Below, in pieces: positions 45,885 through 55,993 of a stretch of 64,000 nt of DNA. Origin of the DNA: Candolleomyces eurysporus (taxonomy: Eukaryota > Basidiomycota > Agaricomycetes > Agaricales > Psathyrellaceae); assembly GCA_027579435.1 (NCBI GenBank), contig JANBPK010000730.1:186001-250000 (forward strand). The letters run 5' to 3'. Position 1 is the first letter of the stretch. Each line of letters opens with the position of its first letter. The notes below the pieces were generated by a model, which saw nothing but the letters and a program-made list of their open reading frames with translations, was not told the DNA's origin and made no database searches. The position numbers were made by a program, and so were the translations under genes.

Positions 45885-46932
45885 ATGTTCGGTGGCCCCT
45901 CGATCCCAACAATGGTACCTCTATCCTCGGAGAAGCTGCACCAGATCCTGAAATGGCGTGTCGACGTCGCACGGACATCCTCCCCATACGACCTCTACGC
46001 GCTGTCAATAGAGCCCCTATTGGACCCCCTAGACGGATTTCATCACCCAGACTACTTCGGCTTCCCAGGCTGCTCACAAGGCTTCAACGGCAACGTCTTC
46101 CAGCACCACCAGACTGCCGACATGGACCCGTTCGACATGGACAGATACACGTTCGTCTTTGAAGGGAATAACGAGATCCAGAGTCTTCCACATCCAGGAA
46201 GCAATCCATTGGTGAGCGTTTTTTTCCTTNTTTTTTTTTTNCCTTCTTTTCCTTAGTGCGCTTGCCACCCCCACCCCCGAAACGCATTTGGTTAATCCTC
46301 TTCGATTTCGAACGTCGGCTGACCCACCCGTTTCCTCCTTTCCTGCCCTTCCCCTCGTGTGTGTCCAATCGCAATCCGCCATCGCGCGTTTGTGTGGATT
46401 GATTGGATGGTTTGCGTATCAAAAACAGATGACGACGGACCTTGAGCTCCTCCACGAAGAATACCTTCGGGTACTGGACGTCTGGAACAAGTTTGAATTG
46501 GAGAAGTGGCAAGCGGAGAAGATGCTCCGAGGCGCAGCAACCCCCGATAACGTACAACGCGTCTTCGCAGCCGATCATGCCGTCGAGTCCGCAAGCGCTG
46601 CTGCTCGATACATCGAGACGTACGCCAAGATGCATGGGATCCGGTACAACTTTGAGGGCCTGTTCTTCAAGTATTATCAGTCGTCGGCGGATGTGTTTGG
46701 GTTTTATGCGCAGGCGCCGTCAGCGACGATCGGGAACAACGGCCCCTGCGCAGTCAAGGGCAGCGGGAACGTCGCACCGTCGTCGGCGTGGAATGCAAGT
46801 CGCATTCCTAGTATGGGTTTCGGATACAACCCTGCGCATGGCCAGTCGCAACAGAACATGCCTTTCACTGCCTGCGTGCCAGAATGGACGGTCTTGCCAG
46901 CACCGGTGCCTTCGCGCATGATTGAGGTATAG
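45885..46932 (+). CDS. Unidentified protein, 276 aa
   Basis: Exon 1 (45885-46211) and exon 2 (46429-46932) are both in phase 0, separated by a 217-nt intron, long for this window and containing T-runs with Ns at 46230 and 46241. I do not recognise the family. Exon 1 encodes a Pro/His/Asp/Phe-rich region. Exon 2 begins with a predicted helix (LLHEEYLRVLDVWNKFELEKWQAEKML) that could be a coiled coil, followed by an Ala-rich helical stretch, and ends in a Gly/Asn/Ser-rich tail. There is no signal peptide or membrane helix. A TATA box at normal spacing and clean splice sites support a real gene. Confidence 0.65.
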
Positions 46933-47401
46933 AGTGTTGGAGAGACTTTTTCCCTATTTTTATCTTACCTTATGCTTCCTTGCTTTCGCTTTTTAATCTT
47001 CTTGTTTCTTCTTGTTGTTTTTGTTGTCCACTCTGCATGCACATATCATCGTCATCGTCATCATCATGCTTTCGTTTTCCTTTTTTTTCGGGTTAGACGC
47101 ATACTTGTCGTTGTTGATTCATTCATAGCAACCACCTCGTAAAAGAGGTTGTATCATAGATAGAAAAAAGTCGGCATTGCATTATACACATTAATCTTAA
47201 TTCATTGAAAACATAAAACATGATATATGAGTGGGGGGTAATGTGTTGATGACGATGGATATACACACGCGACAGAGGAGTATACAGTGAATGAGTATCA
47301 ATCCAATCATCTCCAATGCCAACCATTAAGTCCTGTCCATCGCCACGCCTCTAAACCAACGACCAAACTAGATACCCGGAGATTTGAAACCCATCCATCC
47401 C
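46933..47401. other. Convergent 3' intergenic stretch
   Basis: CT- and T-rich 3' region of the gene at 45885 and the 3' side of the CHCH-domain gene, with a 'catcatcatcgtcatcg'-type microsatellite near 47045-47066. No gene seen. Confidence 0.5.
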
Positions 47402-48041
47402 TTAGTAAGGAGCAGCGGCAGCTTGGCACTAAGTCGAGGAGAATGTTCGTCAGCACGGGTGCGAAACGAAGGAATGAACGTGATTACTCACAGCCTTGAG
47501 CTGGTCAAGATACCATTGGCATGAAGGAAGATCCGCCTTCTCCAAGCACTTTGTGAAATCTGTAACAAGTTTCGTCAGCACACCGGCACAACTCTTCCCT
47601 GCTGACGTGTGTCATCGGACTTACCCTTGGCCTGAACTTCACATTGGATTCCCGAGGACTGCTGGTGCTGCATNGGGGGGAGCAGCTGCAGGTGCCTCCG
47701 AGGCGGCTGCAGCATGTCCACCGCCTCCACCAAAGAGCATGCTGGAGATTCCGTGGCCGATGACCGAACCGGCAGCGACGGAACCAGCTGTTGCGGCCAT
47801 TTGGGCCATCATACCGGGCTGTTTGGCCTGCCCTTGGTGTTGGACGGCTGCTGGGGGTGCTGGGGCGTGGTGAGCGGCACCATAGCCAGCTGGCGCAGCG
47901 GCAGTGTGGGCACTCCGGGTTTGGGCAGGTGCAGGTGCGGGAGCAGCCCGGGGAGCAGCGGAAGAGCGACCACGAGATTGACGCTAGACCGTAGAGTCAG
48001 TATGAAGCTATTAAATAAATAACAAAAAAACCTACAGGCAT
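47402..48041 (-). CDS. MIX17: CHCH-domain mitochondrial protein (MIX17/CHCHD2-10 family)
   Basis: Four exons (48036-48041, 47625-47983, 47492-47559, 47402-47428) give 152 aa. The family resides in the mitochondrial intermembrane space and is imported by Mia40. Its members influence respiratory-chain and cristae function. The N-terminus is Arg/Ser/Ala/Pro-rich (MPRQSRGRSSAAPRAAP), the centre is the conserved hydrophobic stretch MMAQMAATAGSVAAGSVIGH, and the C-terminal CHCH domain has twin CX9C motifs with Cys at 116, 126, 135 and 145. The first exon is only six nucleotides (Met-Pro). The N at 47674 must be deleted to keep the frame into QHQQSSGIQC. The gene is divergent from another mitochondrial gene. 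Confidence 0.92.
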
Positions 48042-48305
48042 TATAAGAGAGAAATTAGTAGAGAAAGACGGTGTAGATGATGGAGGTTGGGGTTCAAGAA
48101 GTGACAGCCGGAACCTCAGGAAATTTCTGGCATGGGTGGCTGTGCAATCCCTGGCGCCAATCCGTTTGCGTGGATTGCCGGCGAGACAAACAGGAACAAA
48201 CAGCCAGGTCCCGTCTCCGAATTCTCCAGCGCAGACCAGAAGAATTGTCTCGTCGATTTACTCGTTTATGCCCTGTCGGCCGTAACCCTACCTGGAGCTC
48301 GCAAA
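48042..48305. promoter_or_regulatory. Divergent promoter of two mitochondrial-protein genes
   Basis: Only 264 bp separate the start codons of the CHCH-domain gene (minus) and the mL45/MBA1-like gene (plus), so they must share upstream regulatory sequence. Confidence 0.6.
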
Positions 48306-49729
48306 ATGGCCATGAACGTGTCGAGGGCGTGTGGGCTGAGGCTGCGACTGTCGGCTATGGGGACTCCAGCATACTCCGCTGGTACCCAGAGTTGGCGTGT
48401 CGTGTCACGGTCATACGCGACGGAGAGCGCTGTAATCTCGAAACGAAGAGGGGCACCGTCAGCAAAGGCCACCCACAAGTCAACCAATGTCTCCTCGGCA
48501 TCTCCGAAGAAGGTTTCCGTCAAGGTCGAGGAACGGGCAGCTGGACACGCAGGCAAAGACGCTGCCGTTGCAGATCTCAGAGCCCTTCCGGGAAGCTCCA
48601 AGACGACGAAGAACGCGGGAGTCACGAGTGCAGCCCAGTCCTCCTCGCAGGCCGCCCCTCCGAAGAAGCTCTCAGTGGAAGAACAGCAATTGCAGGAACT
48701 CGAGGCGATTGAATATTTCAAGAAAATTATGAAATCTGCGGACCCGTTCGGTCAGCCAATAGTAGCTTCATTAGGTGCGCAAACCAACCCCCTGGTACTT
48801 CCATTGCTTACGTTCCATCTTGAAGAAAGATGTCACGCTGCCTCGTCCTGCCGGTTTGACTAAAATATCTCAGTACGGTTCCGTCAAGGAATGGTGGAGT
48901 CAACTCCTAGGAAACCTCCTTAACGGCGCCAAAAACATGATGAGGTATAGCGCGCTTTCATATTCCGTTAGACCCAAACTCACCTCCGCTCTTGAATTAT
49001 GTCAGTATGCTCTATCTTGCAGGGGATAACGCAATCCCCGGAGTGAATCTTGGCCGAGTGCCTTGGTACAAGTCGTTTGGCTGGATCTTCAAGGCATGGC
49101 GAGTCAAATCCACAAAAGACAATACTTGGATAGCGCCACTACGCCAGATCGCTCTCGACACATATCGAGACTTGAACCAAATGGTGGCCAGGTACGCCTC
49201 CGTTATCCAAGCCGGCCCGCTAACGTTCCAGCTGACATTGATTAAACAGTGGTAATGTGAAAGGCGTAAAGACCTTGACAGCTGCCGAGTACCAAGCGGA
49301 ACTGCTCCGTCGGGTGAAAAAGCAGCCATCGAATCTTACGTTCAAGTGGAATCTAGAGGGTGTCGTTTCGCCAATCCAGATCGTATCACTTCGTGTTGCT
49401 CAATACCATATGGGCAAAGAGGACCCCAAGTTCGGGAGCAGGTATCTTGTCCACGCGCTCGTGAAATTGGACACAGAGCAGGTGAGATTCTCACTGCTCA
49501 CCTATCAATCTCATAGCGCTAATGGAGGAATGTTCAGTCTCTTGAGTGTTATGGACCCAGAGGCGAGCCTTTACACGAGGTGCCAGCTGAGGCTGTCAAG
49601 CGACCCAATGGAACGATTGCAGCTAAACCAAAGCGAGTGACCGAATACCTGGTCCTAGAGAAACGACTATGGTATGACTCTCCGTGGGTGTTCAGGGAAC
49701 AGAAATGGGATGTCCCCCAACGCAAGTAG
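48306..49729 (+). CDS. Tim44-like mitochondrial protein, mL45/MBA1-like
   Basis: Five exons (48306-48774, 48830-48944, 49006-49191, 49250-49481, 49538-49729) join in frame to 397 aa. The N-terminus is Arg-rich with no acidic residues for the first ~40 positions (LRLRLSAMGTP, WRVVSRSYATES), a mitochondrial targeting signal. A Lys/Ala/Ser-rich linker follows. The second half reads WKAW..-like and Tim44-fold segments: VPWYKSFGWIFKAW, ALDTYRDLNQMVA, LTAAEYQAELLRRVKK, then beta strands ending RVTEYLVLEKRLWYDSPWVF. This domain is shared by mitoribosomal protein mL45 and the ribosome receptor MBA1, which dock mitochondrial ribosomes at the inner membrane. Which of the two it represents is not decided here. 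Confidence 0.8.
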
Positions 49730-49964
49730 TCGAAAGGCTCCAATCTTGCAAAAGTATTTCCTCCGGTGACCTCGCATATATGGTTGCACAAAGATCTAGG
49801 GTACATTCCGTATCTCGCTGGCTGTCGTCTAGTGGATGCTAATCTCAATCATGTTTTCTCATACCTGATTGAGTTCACTCACCTTTGAGTGCTCCTATAC
49901 AGAGCCCCCGACACCGGGATCTGCACTTTGTACTCGGTAATTCTGACTTTACGTCTCTCATAGC

Positions 49965-50267
49965 CTTCTCCTCATGCTCTAGGTCAAAGTTGTTCGGCCC
50001 TTTCTTAACCCCCATGATGTGAGTACTCGTCAATTGACTCGCCTGCACCTTCTATCTGGGTGACCTAAACTGACAATGACGGTATTTTCCAGGGTTTCGC
50101 CGTTTCTACAGCTCCTCAGGGCTCATTCCGAGTCCGTCACCTGCTTTATCTAACCGTTATACTCTCAGAGTACAACAATAACACCCACAGCATCCCATTC
50201 GCAACATCCTCCATCGAGATAGATCTTCTCATGGCCACCGTCACTCTTGTCAATGTCTCTTTCTGAC
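49965..50267 (+). pseudogene. Possible orphan 3' exons of an unidentified gene
   Basis: Two coding-like blocks are joined by a well-formed intron. The first (about 49982-50019) reads VKVVRPFLNPHD and ends at GTGAGT. The second starts after TTTCCAG at about 50094, reads GFAVSTAPQGSFRVRHLLYL onward, and ends at TGA 50265-50267. No upstream exon could be attached, because the mL45-like gene ends just before it. It may be a truncated gene copy. Family not recognised. Confidence 0.35.
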
Positions 50268-52349
50268 AGCTGACAATGACGCAAGCGATCATTAAAGGGC
50301 TTGAACCCCGGACCCATGGACTATGAGAAGACCTTTGCAAACCTGTGAAGGGCGATGGCGACTCTTGTTTTTTCGCAGCTGACATTTATTATGCATGGAA
50401 GCTCTCCTAGTCGGACGGCAGAAGAAGTCAACCAGGTCGATCGTTCGGCCCGTTCGCACTCAAAGCTCCCCCGCTGTCAAGAATTTCATTATCGCTGTAC
50501 AACACCTGAGCACCGCTGCTGGGTTAGTGCGCCGCAGAGCTGCCCATGGGGCCTGTGCCTGTCGAGTGGTTGGTCCTTGTACCTCGGTCGTGGCGGAACC
50601 AGGTCGGGCGCGGGCAAGCCGATTGATCCAGTGGAGGAAGCTTGGACATCGGACGACAGTGCGTACTTGGCTGGCTGGCTGTTGGCTGGATCCCTCAGGG
50701 CTGCTGCTGCCCGTGAAGTTTGGACGCCTGACATGTCCACCATCACTTGGCTCCCTCCCTTACTGCCCGCGTGCGACGATCAGCCAGGGACGGCTAACCG
50801 TTTCCATCCAAACCTTGGGACCTTGGTGCCCCATGTCTGGTTGCCTTGCCCCTCTCTCGCTCCGAGTCGCAGTGCTGCATGGTGAGTGATATGCGTCACA
50901 TGGTGTTGCTGGGTGCGCCATGGGCATGCCAGCTGCCACCCCATATCCATCCATGCCGGGCTGAACTCAATTGTTTTCTTTTCGAACGCTTTGGTCTCCG
51001 AGATGCTTCTTAAACCATTGGTATTCAATAGATCGCGCTCTTTTTTTTTCATTTCCATTCTTGAATGGTCACGGCGTTGACTTTTTTACTTGCCAGATCA
51101 GATTTGAGCTGCCGAACTAGCTTTCTTTAGTCGCTTTGATATGGCGCTGGTGGTGTAGGGCGGGCCGCGGCTCGTGCCAGCTCCACCATCAGCTGCTGTT
51201 ACCATCCCCGAAAAAAAAAACACCAACGATATGGAGGTAGAGTTAGTAGGTGTGTGAGAAGTGACGGCCACTGACGCTCAGAGATAAGCCTCTTTTCACT
51301 GCCATGATCTTGGGCGGCTCCATTCAGTCAGACGTGCAGTCCAGACTTGCCCACCTGTTCGTAACTTTTTTTCCAAATCCAAACAAGAGCCACTGCCAGT
51401 CGGATTGATTACTCACAGCGTTCGATGACAGATAGATGGATGCATATGATTAAAGTAAGAGCGCAGTCGCGATTACGATTGTTGCTTTACCTGCTTTGCT
51501 CTCTCCAACCCCCATTCGGAGTCGCTCGGCGTGGTTACTTAGATCTTTGGGGGTCGCAGATACGTTACACCTTTATGTACGTATACGAAACGTTTCAATG
51601 GTTTCACGAGGTGTATTCACCGACCATTCCACCCGAAGCTCCGCGTGACCGTACGTCCGTCCGTCTAGTACAAATGGAAACGCTTGTAAAAATGCGGACT
51701 CTGGACCCATTTCGCGTGATTGAAGGAAGGTGGACCCACTACAGCCCACTACCTACGCTTTTCCCCGGGTTGTACTCGAATCAGTTGGAGGCCTGATGGG
51801 GGAGCAGTAGCATCATGGCACCCCCGGTCCTGAACCGCCCCGGTAATTGAGTTCATTATGCACCAAGGTTCCACTGAATGATAACTTGAATATAAAAAGT
51901 CTATGGCTATTCACTAAGGGACCATTGACACTGACCCAGAACCTCCCATATGCGGAACGACCTCCATGAAAGAGGGATCGTTCGTCCAAAAAGGGTCAGA
52001 GTCGNAAAAAAAAAAAANAAGACAAAAACCAGACATCGTGCAGAAAATGGGTTGTTGCGTCAGATATCCGGTCAAGGACACAAGACCCAAGAGGGCACAC
52101 AGATATGATTATGATATGATATGAGATGATATGATAGCGTCCTGCCAACTCTCCGCTGGATGGGTTCTGTGCGGCTTCAGCATTCGTACCTGAGGTACCG
52201 GTCGGTACTTTACCCCCACCTGGGCTGGCACACCCCCTCCCCCATTTATGCACTCGATATTCCCGCCGTGCACGGAACGAAAACGGGAGAACAAGTCAAA
52301 GTGTATGTTACCCATCCATCATCGATCTCGTTGCATTTTCCAGAAATGA

Positions 52350-52800
52350 TATGACGCAAGAAAGAAACAAAAAAAAAACCAAAGATCTGAGGGGAAGGAA
52401 AATAAGGAAAACAGATGATGCCTTGGTAGTGGTGGTGACGACGACGGATGACTGACGCGACAGCAGAAGGAAAAAGAAAGATCCACCTGAGGGGTATCTA
52501 TTTCGAATTATATGGGAGAACGGGTTTGTACAACAACGGGTGCCTATGGTACAAGTAAAAGGTTGCTAGAAAGAGAGACATATAAAAATAGATATAAATA
52601 TGAATACAAAATTGGACGAAGAATGTATTGCATAATTGAGCAGATAAATGGGCGAAAAAGAAAAAAAGGGAGGATAAAGAATGTAGATTGAAGTGGCCGG
52701 AAGAAAGGTACGAAGAGGGAAGGAAAGAAAAGGAGATAGTGGAAGAAGAAAGCCGAAGGGGACGAAAGAGAGAAAAGAGATATGCAGGTTGAAACAGGCA
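52350..52800. repeat. Purine-rich strand-asymmetric tract
   Basis: The plus strand is dominated by A and G in several blocks (about 52353-52420 and 52610-52800, e.g. 'gaagaggga', 'aaagaaaagg'), so the minus strand is pyrimidine-rich. It lies downstream of the sesquiterpene synthase. No coding potential is inferred; long frames on the minus strand here are Phe/Leu/Ser composition artefacts. Confidence 0.5.
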
Positions 52801-53076
52801 TTGAAACAAACGCCCAATGAAATATACTAAAGATACACAGGAAATTGAAAAGAAAGACGGGCGGTCCGACGATGTCGAAGTCGCGATGAAGAATGAAGAA
52901 AAGAAGGTTTTGCGAGCCTGCCTGGAGAGATATACCCAGCATCTTTCAGGGACATCAATGGCGTCTAAAGCGCGCTCAAGGGGGCTAAGAGATGGAGAGC
53001 AAACGCTTAATCAATCAGTGGCAAACCGATCATGGAGGCTTAACTTACGGGGAGAGAGAAAAAACAGGCTCCGAGT

Positions 53077-54268
53077 TTACGAAGACGATGTTCGACGGGG
53101 TAAGAGTTCCACTACTCGAGTGGCCTTCACTTGCCGGCCGGTCTTCCCAAAGTACCGCTCAGAGTCAAACGACCAGTGTAGCGACCCCACTATCCAGTTA
53201 GCGAGCCCGTCGATGTAGATAGCAAGGTCGGCGTCGATCTTAGGTCCCCAGGAAGGAAGATACTCCTGCTCCTCGATAAATCGGTCAATCGATTGTTTGC
53301 ACATATCACCGACGAAATCGACAGCAGATTGGAGGTCCAATCCCTCTTGTGCCATGACGACAGGAATCATGTTGTGGGTATCGCCTTTGGATTGCTCGAC
53401 GTTGTAAGAAAAGATATCCTAAAAAGAAAGATGCCTGTCAGGAACCGTGTACAGGGATCGGCGGAAGAAGATGACAAACTCACATTTGACCAGGTCACAA
53501 GGTCATTGGCTGCTTCGCCTAGATTGCGGACGATTGGGTGTTCCATAACTTCGTCCGGGATATCCAAGTTGTTGGCGTCTAGATTCATCAAACCAGGTGA
53601 GATCAACATGACATAACTGCTGTAGGAGGAATGTAGCAGATCTTACATTCTATCAACGCCCAGCATGGCTTGCAGCCAGATGTGTCTCTCCGAAGGGCGA
53701 TGTAAGATTCCAAGTCTGGAATGACACCTGCAGCGCGATCAAGCGCCTGCTGTGTGACACTTTGGAAGAAAAAGTCGAATGTTTCGATGAACCGTTGTTG
53801 GGATCCAGGGGACGCGGTAGCAATCATCCGTCTGAAGTAACTGGACAGAGAAGTCAGCGACGAGTAACCGCAAGTCATCAGAAGGACTCACTCCCTAGTC
53901 ATTTTACCAATCCGCTCAGGGGAGTAGATGCGAGGATGATAGAGGCTGTTGAGCACCACGGTCGCTACAGAGCGTGTACCTCTGTTATCCATGTCGTCCG
54001 AGAGGTTATCCAGGTGGAAGAGATATGTAAGGAAGTCGTTGCAGAGACGAAGCTGAGGATAAGCGGCATCGGGGTAGCACATAGCGGTAAGGAGGCCAGC
54101 CTTGAGTCCGTGGTATTTGTCCCGTGCGCGGCCGGTAAGGTTATCGCCCTTGAATAGCCACTGCTTGGTCTCGCCGGTAATCCGTCGCCTGTGGCGACTG
54201 CAGCGAAGAGTGAAGGTGCAGTGAGACACGAGGTCTGGAAGGATAAACTTCTTGGGCTGAGATTGCAT
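53077..54268 (-). CDS. Sesquiterpene synthase
   Basis: Four exons (53892-54268, 53647-53840, 53484-53578, 53077-53418) encode 335 aa, the usual size for basidiomycete sesquiterpene cyclases. These class I enzymes ionise farnesyl diphosphate with three Mg ions. The start KKFILPDLVSHC is typical. The Asp-rich motif reads HLDNLSDDMD with Asp at 87, 91, 92 and 94, so the second position is Asn rather than Asp/Glu. The NSE triad is NDIFSYNVE, with Asn222, Ser226 and Glu230, followed by QSKGD. The C-terminal RY pair is present (SERYFG). An intron cuts just after Asn222. Product not predictable. An MFS transporter lies next to it; no P450 was found nearby. Confidence 0.93.
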
Positions 54269-55993
54269 ATCCGGCGTCGAGCTGGGAGCGATAGCGGAGA
54301 AGTCACGGACGGTGGGTAGAGGGAAGGGAAACAAACGACTAGAGGAGCCTGAGCCTGGAGAGACTGTCAGGACACGCAGTGCATTTATACGCAGCGGATA
54401 GCTGATCGGTCGGTTTCCAATTTAGAAACCTCATAACCTCGCTAGGCCCGATTCGCCCTGTCGGCTGCGTTCCAAAACAAACTTTCAAACTTCGCCTTCC
54501 TGAATCTGTCCGGAGGTCAATTTCAAGATCGATGGCGTGAAGTAATCACATACCGCTATCCGTATTTTGTTCGGTCAAAACACGCAATTGGTCGCCCGAT
54601 CCGAAACTCTTATCGGAGGTTCAAGGGACGGTGCCATATCGGAAGTAGCTCGAAATTAGACAAGGAAGGAGTGGACAATCGCACGATGGAAATATAAACC
54701 TCTATGTACATGCGGAGCATGACAACATTCTGTCGGAATGAGATCTCGGAAGTGAAACCGTTCCAAGAGACGTGCTAGAAGGCTATCAGCCGGTAAGTTC
54801 AGATTGGATCCACAGGAACATACTTAGATCTCTAGTCCCCAGTTCCGTCTTGAGGTCAGCTTGGAGCGGCTATGCGACCGCCACCTGTGAGAGAAAACAG
54901 GTTATGGTAGTCATACCTATGCTGTTCCGATACAAGGATGGTTACCCCTTTTGTAATCAAGGCACGCTGGGGACAGCATCACTGAATATGCAAGAAGTCT
55001 TCTTGGGCCTTGGGTGGTGCGTACCTTGTTCTGAAGAACAGATCAGTGAAGACGATGGGGAAGGGTGTCAAGACAATTCATATCGCAGCTCCGAAAGTCA
55101 GAACAGCGTGAGAGCCAAGTGGTTCTGGACCCGAGAGTCGCATTAACTGCGTTTTATCCCCAGGTCCAATGGCAGAAGATGCCCAACGTGCGACCAGGGA
55201 GCCCCACAGGTTTGATGGTCTAATATCTGGCAGAAACAATGGAACGCACGGAAACGAGGCCATCTGTCAATTTCAATGTATTGGAGCGCGTCAGTATGGG
55301 TCGCTGAACACGAAGAGACGTTGACCTTTCACGGCACCACGCGAATGGGCACGCTTGCGAGCGGATATTGGGTGGTCCTCATCTCGGCTTGGAACATGGA
55401 GGTCGGTCTAGCGTTCCATTGGGAGGCCGCGCCCATCGCCCATGCCGAACCGTTGACAGGGAATGAAATAGGAAAGAGTCGAGCAGAACTTCCACAAGGG
55501 CCGTCTCTTTGGATGGAATTCCACGATAGTCTCGCTGCTCGGCCGCCCTTGCGCTAGAGGATAAATACGTTTGACTGGGAGAGCTTTCACCTCGGACAAT
55601 GAGGATCCAGACGCCCAAGGTGCTCCTCGGTCGAGCCCCAAGGTAGCCGTCCAACAGCGGCTGAGAACGAGAGCTAGCAGTCAGGCATATTGATTCTACG
55701 ACCTGGATAAACTTGAGCTAAATGAGCACCGCGAATAAGAGAGAGTCTTACCGGCCCGCTGCAAGGTGAACCTGTCGAACCTACAGAGGACACTGCCACC
55801 GGCAACTCAACCATGTGTGCAACGGCTCAAGGTCAAGGCCTTTGTCAAGCAAAGCCAAACAATGACCCCATTTCCCAATTAGTGCCTGTGAGTCCCTATA
55901 AACCAACTTCCACCATCCTTTGGTGTGTCTCCCGGGCATCTTCCATGCTCTAATCCTCGATATTTAATCCAGGGAACTGCACAAGTCTTCTAG
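54269..55993. other. Divergent intergenic region, terpene synthase and MFS transporter
   Basis: 1.7 kb separating two divergent genes. Open frames within it (for example 54772-55146 and 55276-55557) show no domain, and no splice combination extends them, so no gene is called. It must contain both promoters. Confidence 0.5.

Larger units (their letters stand above)
49730..53076. other. Gene-poor stretch
   Basis: About 3.3 kb with one coding-like fragment (49965-50267, listed separately), overlapping frames of biased composition near 50355-50890, and a purine-rich tract on the plus strand at about 52350-52800. Short 'atgatatgat' repeats lie near 52104-52136, and the Ns at 52005 and 52018 flank an A-run. 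Confidence 0.45.

Noticed and set aside
50355..50889. Two overlapping plus-strand frames of 164-176 aa
   Set aside because: They occupy the same DNA in different frames, have biased composition, and show no domain or splice support.
52498..52942. Minus-strand frames rich in Phe, Leu and Ser that look like membrane proteins
   Set aside because: They are the expected translation of a pyrimidine-rich strand, overlap in three frames, and lack start context.
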